Notes under the pieces: generated by a model
Database searches by the model: none
What the model was told of the DNA's origin: nothing
The model's input: the letters and a program-made list of their open reading frames with translations, nothing else
DNA from: Paraktedonobacter sp035294465
GTDB lineage: Bacteria; Chloroflexota; Ktedonobacteria; Ktedonobacterales; Ktedonobacteraceae
Assembly: GCA_035294465.1 (NCBI GenBank)
Contig: DATGKW010000234.1
Span: 1 to 10,430 of the forward strand
Direction: 5' to 3'
Length of the DNA: 10,430 nucleotides
Translations under genes and position numbers: made by a program
Shown: piece by piece, positions 5,929 through 10,430 of the stretch
Layout: each line of letters opens with the position of its first letter
Position numbering within the stretch: position 1 is the first letter of the stretch

Positions 5929-7116
5929 ATGACCAGTTTTCCTAGACGGATTGTCTTGTTAGGTAGCACCGGATCGATTGGCCGGCAAGTGCTGGATGTG
6001 GTGCGTTGCTTTCCTGAGCACTTTCGCGTGCAAGCGCTGGCCGCTCGCCAGAACGTCACCTTGCTGGCCGAGCAGGCCCGCGAATTTCAGGTACCCGTTA
6101 CTGCTTGCTTCGCCGAGTCTCCAGAAGTGGCCGAAGGTGCGCGAGAACTTCTGCCCGGTGTACTCCTGGGCGAGCAGGGATTGCTTGAGGTAGCGACCCT
6201 GGCCGAGGCCGATGTCGTGGTGGCAGCGACCTCTGGCCTGGTGGGGCTGAATCCCACGCTGGCCGCGATTCGCACTGGCAAGACGATTGCACTGGCAAAT
6301 AAAGAAACACTGGTAATGGGCGGTCACCTGGTGATGGAGGAGGCGCGGCAAGCTGGCGTCTCGATTCTCCCGATTGATAGCGAGCACAGTGCCCTCTGGC
6401 AATGTTTGCGCGGCGAGCAGACCTGCGAGGTACGCCGCCTGATCATCACTGCTTCCGGCGGACCTTTCCGCCGCGCAACTCTCGAAGAGATCCGCTCCGT
6501 CACGGTTGAGCAGGCGCTGGCCCATCCCACCTGGCGCATGGGACCAAAAATAACCATCGATTCCGCCACGCTGATGAACAAGGGCCTGGAGGTCATCGAG
6601 GCTCACTGGCTTTTTGATATGCCCTACGATAAGATCGAGGTTGTGGTTCAGCCCGAAAGTATCATCCATTCTATGGTTGAGTATAGAGATGGCTCAATTA
6701 AAATGCAGGCCAGCCTGCCTACCATGCATCTGCCGATCCTGAATGCCCTGAGCTATCCCGCGCGCCTGGATACGAGCGGCACCGGGCTGCTGCGCGAACT
6801 ATGCTGGCCAGAGGTGGCTCGCCTCAATTTTGAGGCCCTCGACAGCGCGCGCTTTCCCTGTTTTCGTCTGGCCCGCGAGGCGGCGCAACGCGGCGGCACC
6901 TATCCATGTGTGCTGGTGGGCGCAGATGAAGAAGCGGTCGCGCTCTTCCTGGCAGGCAAGATTGGCCTGACGGATATTGCTATGTTTATAGAGACTCTTC
7001 TGGAGCAGCACCGGCCGGTGGCTAACCCGGATGTACCTGCTATTCTGGATGCCTGCGCATGGGCGCGCCGGCACACACAAATGCTTTATGAGCAGAGATA
7101 TGGGAGGAATGTCTGA
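5929..7116 (+). CDS. dxr: 1-deoxy-D-xylulose 5-phosphate reductoisomerase
   Basis: Second step of the MEP pathway: rearrangement and NADPH reduction of DXP to 2-C-methylerythritol 4-phosphate, with a divalent metal. Visible motifs are the NADPH loop LLGSTGSIG (residues 10-18), ALANKETLVMGG (121-132), the metal ligands in PIDSEHSALWQ (Asp150, Glu152), ITASGGPFR (173-181), the flexible lid HPTWRMG (199-205), and MNKGLEVIEAHWLF (216-229) with the third metal ligand Glu221. Later, the usual NAANE-like motif reads LVGADEEAV (329-337), a divergence. Length 395 is normal. The start is ATG 5929 because an in-frame TGA lies at 5920-5922 and the Rossmann loop follows at once. No Shine-Dalgarno precedes it, so see the leader ORF. 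The stop codon overlaps the rseP start by one base. Confidence 0.96.
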   Translation: MTSFPRRIVLLGSTGSIGRQVLDVVRCFPEHFRVQALAARQNVTLLAEQAREFQVPVTACFAESPEVAEGARELLPGVLLGEQGLLEVATLAEADVVVAATSGLVGLNPTLAAIRTGKTIALANKETLVMGGHLVMEEARQAGVSILPIDSEHSALWQCLRGEQTCEVRRLIITASGGPFRRATLEEIRSVTVEQALAHPTWRMGPKITIDSATLMNKGLEVIEAHWLFDMPYDKIEVVVQPESIIHSMVEYRDGSIKMQASLPTMHLPILNALSYPARLDTSGTGLLRELCWPEVARLNFEALDSARFPCFRLAREAAQRGGTYPCVLVGADEEAVALFLAGKIGLTDIAMFIETLLEQHRPVANPDVPAILDACAWARRHTQMLYEQRYGRNV

Positions 7117-8342
7117 TGACTCTAACCAACCCCTGGTTCCTACTGGCAGCCATTCCGGTCTTTGGTTTATGTGTTCTGATTCATGAACTGGGACACTTTC
7201 TGACTGCGAAATGGGCCGGCATTCGTGTTGAGGAGTTTGGCCTGGGCTTGCCGCCTCGCGTGCTGGGCTTTCGCAAACGGGACCGCGGCGGCTGGGAGGT
7301 CGTCTGGTTCGGTGGCCCGCGCACTGCGGAAGATGCTTACGATGGTGAGCAGTTGTCCCGTCTGAACGGAACCGAGAAGCATCCAGAGCAGCATCATACG
7401 ATCTATTCAATCAATCTCCTGCCCATTGGCGGCTTTGTGCGCATGCCCGGCGAAAACGGCGAGGTCAACGACGAGCATGGCAACTATGATCCTGGTAGCT
7501 TCGCGTCCAAGACCGCTGGCAAGCGCATCATTGTGTTAGTGGCGGGCGTTACCATGAATGTCATCCTGGCAATGGTCCTGTTCATCTTTGCCTATGGCGT
7601 TGGGCAACCGGTCGCGGCTCCCCAGGTGGGCAGCGTCGTAAAGAATTCGCCGGCTGCGGCAGCCGGTCTGCGCCCCGGCGATACGTTTATCGAGGTCAAC
7701 GGACAACCTGTGCATCAATTCTCGGATGTTCAGGATATCACCGATGCCCTGATCGGCCAGCAAAGCAGCGCCTGTAAAAAAGATCCAAAATGTACTGTGG
7801 CGATTACCGCTGTGATTCGCCACGCGGGGCAGAAATCGACGGTGACGACTGTCATTCATGCGCGTGTAGATCCTCCGCAGGGACAGGGACCGATGGGGAT
7901 TGTCTCAACGAGCAATGTCGTCCTGATCAGGTATCCTTTCTGGGAAGCGCCGATCAGAGGTGTTGGCGAGACGTTCAGTGTAACCGGTCAGTTTATCTCG
8001 ACCATTGGTCAGATCATTACAGGCAGGACACAGGCGCAGATCTCTGGACCGGTGGGAATTGTTAAGTTTACGGGTGAAGTCGCCCAGAGTATCCCGGTGG
8101 AAGGCTGGTGGCCAATCCTCAGCCTGACCGCGATTCTGAACATTAACCTGGCAATCGTCAATATCCTGCCTTTCCCTGCGCTGGACGGAGGGCGCGTTTT
8201 CCTCATTCTGATTGAACTGCTGCGCGGCGGCAAGCGTCTCAAGCCAGAACTGGAGGGAATGATCAATCTCGCAGGGATGGCGATTCTGCTCGCTCTGATG
8301 GTGATTATTACAGTGAGCGATGTGCTTCACTGGAGTAGCTAG
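7116..8342 (+). CDS. rseP: RIP metalloprotease RseP/RasP (site-2 protease family)
   Basis: An intramembrane zinc protease that cuts transmembrane segments of anti-sigma factors or remnant signal peptides. The first helix (about 6-30) carries the zinc motif HELGH (His23, Glu24, His27). SINLLPIGGFVRMPGE (98-113), a second helix (137-160), one PDZ domain (about 168-250, with NSPAAAAGLRPGDTFIEVNG), and NILPFPALDGGR (349-360) with the third ligand Asp357 follow. A final helix is at 385-401. Only one PDZ is seen, as in B. subtilis RasP, against two in E. coli. Two oddities are visible: about 40 extra hydrophilic residues (58-97) between the HELGH helix and SINLLP, and a CKKDPKC loop (220-226) in the PDZ domain. 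The ATG overlaps the dxr stop (TGATG) and GGGAGG (7102-7107) precedes it, so the pair is translationally coupled. Confidence 0.95.
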   Translation: MTLTNPWFLLAAIPVFGLCVLIHELGHFLTAKWAGIRVEEFGLGLPPRVLGFRKRDRGGWEVVWFGGPRTAEDAYDGEQLSRLNGTEKHPEQHHTIYSINLLPIGGFVRMPGENGEVNDEHGNYDPGSFASKTAGKRIIVLVAGVTMNVILAMVLFIFAYGVGQPVAAPQVGSVVKNSPAAAAGLRPGDTFIEVNGQPVHQFSDVQDITDALIGQQSSACKKDPKCTVAITAVIRHAGQKSTVTTVIHARVDPPQGQGPMGIVSTSNVVLIRYPFWEAPIRGVGETFSVTGQFISTIGQIITGRTQAQISGPVGIVKFTGEVAQSIPVEGWWPILSLTAILNINLAIVNILPFPALDGGRVFLILIELLRGGKRLKPELEGMINLAGMAILLALMVIITVSDVLHWSS

Positions 8343-8349
8343 TTTCAAT

Positions 8350-8361
8350 CCCGCTAGCGGG
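8350..8361 (+). repeat. GC-rich palindrome just after rseP
   Basis: CCCGCTAGCGGG is a perfect 12-bp palindrome, eight bases after the rseP stop. Only TTAGAT follows, so a terminator role would be weak. It may mark the 3' end of the dxr-rseP transcript unit or be incidental. Confidence 0.3.
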
Positions 8362-8442
8362 TTAGATAAGGAACACATTGCCCCGGTTATGGGAGAAGGA
8401 TACATCTGGAATCGATCCAGGTCGGGCAAGAGTATATTGGTC

Positions 8443-8493
8443 AGGCCTGGTGATTGTTCCTGTCAGGAACGTTAGCCGATGGGGCCTTTTGTT
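8443..8493 (+). promoter_or_regulatory. Possible attenuator upstream of ispG
   Basis: AGGCC (8443-8447) pairs with GGCCT (8483-8487), followed by a U-rich TTTTGTT-type tail. An inner perfect hairpin, GTTCC/GGAAC (8456-8460 with 8466-8470), sits in the loop. The shape suggests a weak terminator or attenuator in the 181-base rseP-ispG gap. The long loop and short outer stem make this uncertain. Confidence 0.3.
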
Positions 8494-8523
8494 GAGAGAT
8501 AGAGATGGAGTAGATAAAAACCT

Positions 8524-9762
8524 ATGCGACGAAAAACGCGGCAAATTCATGTAGGCGGTCTGGCCATTGGGGGCGATGCACCGATTGTGGTGCAGTCGAT
8601 GACCACGACGTACACCCGCGATGTGGCGAGCACGGTTGCTCAGATCCATCGCTTGGAGGACGTTGGCTGCGAGATGGTGCGCGTGGCTGTGCCAGAAGAA
8701 GAGGATGCGCTGGCCATTGGCGAGATCAAGCAGCAGATCCATATTCCCCTGGTAGCGGACATCCATTATAAGCACTCATTGGCTCTGGAGGCTATTCGTC
8801 AGGGCGTCGATTGCGTGCGCATCAACCCGGGCAACCTGATCAACGGTCGCCAGTCCCTGGAAGAGATCGTACGCGCCTGCAAGGAACGCGGCGTGGCTAT
8901 GCGCATCGGTGTCAACTCCGGCTCAATCGACGCGCTCGACCAGCGCGGGCAGATGCAGCGTATCCAGGTGCGTCTGCGCGATGATGGCACGCTTGAACGC
9001 AGCGATCCCGCCGAGGCCCGCCGCCGCGAGCGCGAGCATCTGGCAGAGCGCATGGTAAACAAGGCACTGGAGTATATCGGCTGGTGCGAAGAGTTGGACT
9101 TCCACGAGATCAAAGTTTCGCTGAAATCCTCCTCGCCGCTCACGGCTGTTGAGGCTTATCGCCGCTTCTCCGCGCGCTCGAACTATCCTCTGCATCTGGG
9201 TATTACCGAGGCCGGGACAGTCGTGACCGGCGCGGTGAAATCGGCGGTCGGTCTTGGCCTGCTGCTGGCAGAGGGCATCGGTGATACCATACGTGTCAGC
9301 CTGAGCGCCGAGCCGGAAGAGGAGATTCCAGTAGCCTATGAAATCCTCCGTTCGCTCGAACTGCGCAATCGCGGCGTTACCTTCGTTTCCTGCCCCTCCT
9401 GTGGCCGTGTTGAGATCGATGTGGTCGGCGTAGCCAACGAGGTCGAGAAGCGCCTGGCCAAAGTGCAGACGCCCATTCAGGTCGCGGTGATGGGTTGCGT
9501 GGTCAACGGGCCGGGCGAATCGCGTGACGCGGATGTTGGCCTGGCCGGCGGCAAGGGGCGCGGCGTGATCTTTCGCAAGGGCAAACCGATCAGGACCGTG
9601 CCCGAAGACCAGTTTCTTGACGCCGTGCTCAAAGAAGTTGCCAGCCTCCTACCTGAACGTGAAGCCCGCCTGGTCTATCCCGAAGGCGGCATTCACGAGA
9701 CAGCCGGTGTACACCGCACCCGCGACGAGGGCATTGGTGCGGCGCTTTCCATCAAGCAATAG
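8524..9762 (+). CDS. ispG: 4-hydroxy-3-methylbut-2-en-1-yl diphosphate synthase
   Basis: The penultimate MEP-pathway enzyme, a 4Fe-4S protein that reduces ME-cPP to HMB-PP. The N-terminal TIM barrel begins with the family pattern GGDAPIVVQSMTTT (16-29), then VADIHYKHSLALEA (77-90), DCVRINPGNL (96-105), RIGVNSGS (127-134), LHLGITEAG (223-231) and AVGLGLLLAEGIGDTIRVSL (241-260). The cluster domain has CPSC (Cys290, Cys293), MGCVVNGPGE (Cys325, Glu332). All four cluster ligands are therefore present. At 412 residues it is about 40 longer than E. coli IspG. About 27 of these fall in a charged insertion within residues 135-190, and the C-terminal tail is also longer. The ATG at 8524 follows an in-frame stop; its GGAG (8507-8510) lies 13 bases away, a weak site. 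It is the last gene of the operon. Confidence 0.95.
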   Translation: MRRKTRQIHVGGLAIGGDAPIVVQSMTTTYTRDVASTVAQIHRLEDVGCEMVRVAVPEEEDALAIGEIKQQIHIPLVADIHYKHSLALEAIRQGVDCVRINPGNLINGRQSLEEIVRACKERGVAMRIGVNSGSIDALDQRGQMQRIQVRLRDDGTLERSDPAEARRREREHLAERMVNKALEYIGWCEELDFHEIKVSLKSSSPLTAVEAYRRFSARSNYPLHLGITEAGTVVTGAVKSAVGLGLLLAEGIGDTIRVSLSAEPEEEIPVAYEILRSLELRNRGVTFVSCPSCGRVEIDVVGVANEVEKRLAKVQTPIQVAVMGCVVNGPGESRDADVGLAGGKGRGVIFRKGKPIRTVPEDQFLDAVLKEVASLLPEREARLVYPEGGIHETAGVHRTRDEGIGAALSIKQ

Positions 9763-9835
9763 GTTGTTCGCAGGACGCATAGGTGCCTGGCAGCAACTAA
9801 GTTGTTGCCAGGCACCTATGCGTCCTGTGAACAAC
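9763..9835. repeat. 73-nt near-perfect inverted repeat (36-bp arms)
   Basis: The repeat starts on the base after the ispG stop codon. Left arm 9763-9798 and right arm 9800-9835 are complementary around position 9799 with only two non-Watson-Crick positions (9770/9828 and 9793/9805). Both are G.U in the + strand RNA. Key segments are GTTGTTC at the outer end, CAGGACGCATAGGTGCCTGG in the middle and CAACT at the tip. There is no U-run on either side, so it is not an ordinary terminator. It may end ispG transcription, block 3' exonucleases, or be a palindromic mobile repeat of the REP or miniature type. A 13-nt fragment recurs at 33-45. Confidence 0.75.
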
Positions 9836-9867
9836 GAGCACTTGAGCTAACTATGTGGGCAGGCTGC

Positions 9868-10158
9868 TTAGCGCTTACTCGTCTTCTTCTCACCAGGAAG
9901 AATACGAGGAGCGCGGCCAGCACCACTCCCAGGCTGCCCTCTGCCCATTGATGAGTTTCTCCTCCCATATGGCACAAACCCTCCATCGAGATTGTATCCG
10001 GCGTCAAGCGTATTGCCCATCCCTTGCGAGCGATAGAAGTCATCAAGAACAGATCTCGACCCCATGTTGAACGTTTTTTGAGAACGCGCAAAATAGGTTG
10101 CCGCAAGGAAGAGTAAAACGAGGATTCCCAGTAGGATTAACAAAGCAAGCAACTGCAT
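9868..10158 (-). CDS. Small single-pass membrane protein, function unknown
   Basis: The 96-residue product opens with one strongly hydrophobic segment (MQLLALLILLGILVLLFLAA, residues 1-20) directly followed by TYFARSQKTF. A polar region (31-60) with a Tyr/Asp/Gly character and a basic Gly/Arg/Ser/Pro tail ending in KKTSKR (66-96) complete it. This suggests a membrane-anchored protein with a short disordered tail, cytoplasmic if the positive-inside rule holds. The ATG at 10158 has GGAG seven bases upstream and a promoter about 50 bases further on. An extended start at 10245 would place the -10 and -35 boxes inside the gene and is rejected. I do not recognise the family. It runs convergent to ispG, with the inverted repeat between them. 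Another frame inside the gene also encodes a hydrophobic segment (see findings). Confidence 0.6.
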   Translation of the reverse strand: MQLLALLILLGILVLLFLAATYFARSQKTFNMGSRSVLDDFYRSQGMGNTLDAGYNLDGGFVPYGRRNSSMGRGQPGSGAGRAPRILPGEKKTSKR

Positions 10159-10215
10159 AATTTTTCTCCGTCTATTCGGTGAAGACGAAATGGTCTTTTC
10201 TTTGTGAGAATGCAA

Positions 10216-10245
10216 ATGATAGGTGATCATCAAATACGCTTGCAA
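10216..10245 (-). promoter_or_regulatory. Promoter for the small membrane-protein gene
   Basis: Read on the - strand, TTGCAA (10245-10240) is followed by an 18-base spacer and TATCAT (10221-10216), five of six to the -10 consensus. Predicted start is near 10209, giving a leader of about 50 nt. It lies downstream of the tRNA terminator, so the gene is probably transcribed separately from the tRNA. Confidence 0.5.
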
Positions 10246-10292
10246 GGATGCACTGGCTGCTCAAGAGTCTGATAAGCAGAAACTGATAGAGA

Positions 10293-10332
10293 GCAAAAAA
10301 AGCGACTTCATATGAATGAAGCCGCTTTTTGC
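10293..10332 (-). terminator. Intrinsic terminator of tRNA-Val
   Basis: On the - strand an 11-bp stem pairs 10326-10316 with 10311-10301 around a 4-base TCAT loop. It is followed by seven Ts (10301-10295). The single non-Watson-Crick position (10322/10305) is a G.U pair in the - strand RNA but an A.C mismatch on the other, which supports the - orientation. An A-run before the stem could also allow some termination from the other side. Confidence 0.85.
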
Positions 10333-10335
10333 TAG

Positions 10336-10409
10336 TGGGCTGTACAGAACTCGAATCTGTGACCTCCACGATGTCAACGTGGCGCTCTAACCAACTGAGC
10401 TAACAGCCC
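10336..10409 (-). tRNA. tRNA-Val (anticodon GAC)
   Basis: All cloverleaf parts can be drawn on the - strand. The acceptor is GGGCTGT with ACAGCCC and discriminator A. The D stem is GCTC/GAGC with an AGTTGGTTA loop. The anticodon stem CCACG/CGTGG carries the loop TTGACAT. A 5-base variable loop follows, then T stem ACAGA/TCTGT with loop TTCGAGT. The anticodon at loop positions 3-5 is GAC, reading GUC and GUU valine codons. The gene is 74 bases without a 3' CCA (CTAGC follows), so CCA must be added enzymatically. A strong terminator follows. Confidence 0.95.
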
Positions 10410-10421
10410 CTGGACGGGACA

Positions 10422-10430
10422 ATAATAGCA
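10422..10430 (-). promoter_or_regulatory. Extended -10 of the tRNA-Val promoter
   Basis: On the - strand TGCTATTAT is an extended -10 box (TATTAT, five of six) about 12 bases before the mature tRNA 5' end. The -35 region lies beyond the window edge, so the promoter is only partly visible. Confidence 0.5.

Overview
This window holds a bacterial housekeeping operon on the + strand, in the order rpsB, tsf, pyrH, frr, uppS, cdsA, dxr, rseP, ispG. A short convergent region on the - strand follows, with one small membrane-protein gene and a tRNA-Val(GAC) gene. The organism looks like a GC-moderate, non-proteobacterial lineage. Reasons are the conserved translation / UMP kinase / isoprenoid / site-2-protease order, a short EF-Ts of about 199 residues, a single-PDZ RseP, strong Shine-Dalgarno sites with frequent TTG/GTG starts, and a tRNA without an encoded CCA. 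The overall flavour suggests Chloroflexota, perhaps Ktedonobacteria, but that is a guess from protein style and was not tested by a search.

Region 1-844 is a long gene-free stretch. Positions 1-240 are rich in short perfect palindromes. Positions 240-620 are AT-rich and contain a consensus TTGACA promoter with a dyad at its predicted start point. A second promoter at 631-659 lies just before rpsB and would make a leader of about 180 nt containing several hairpins. The last of these hairpins encloses the rpsB ribosome binding site.

Region 845-4036 carries the translation genes (S2, EF-Ts, ribosome recycling factor) with UMP kinase. Region 4038-5731 carries undecaprenyl-PP synthase and CDP-diacylglycerol synthase (envelope lipid precursors). 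Region 5872-9762 carries DXP reductoisomerase and HMB-PP synthase (MEP isoprenoid pathway, which supplies substrate to UppS) flanking an intramembrane protease. A likely internal promoter and a 16-codon leader ORF sit just before dxr.

Immediately after the ispG stop codon lies a near-perfect 73-nt inverted repeat with 36-bp arms. A 13-nt piece of it recurs at 33-45. The - strand then holds a 96-residue membrane protein of unknown function with its own promoter, a well-formed terminator, and the tRNA-Val gene with an extended -10 promoter at the window edge. I see no defence system, CRISPR array, transposase or other clearly novel system. The most interesting items are the inverted repeat, the dxr leader ORF and the structured, palindrome-rich region upstream of rpsB.
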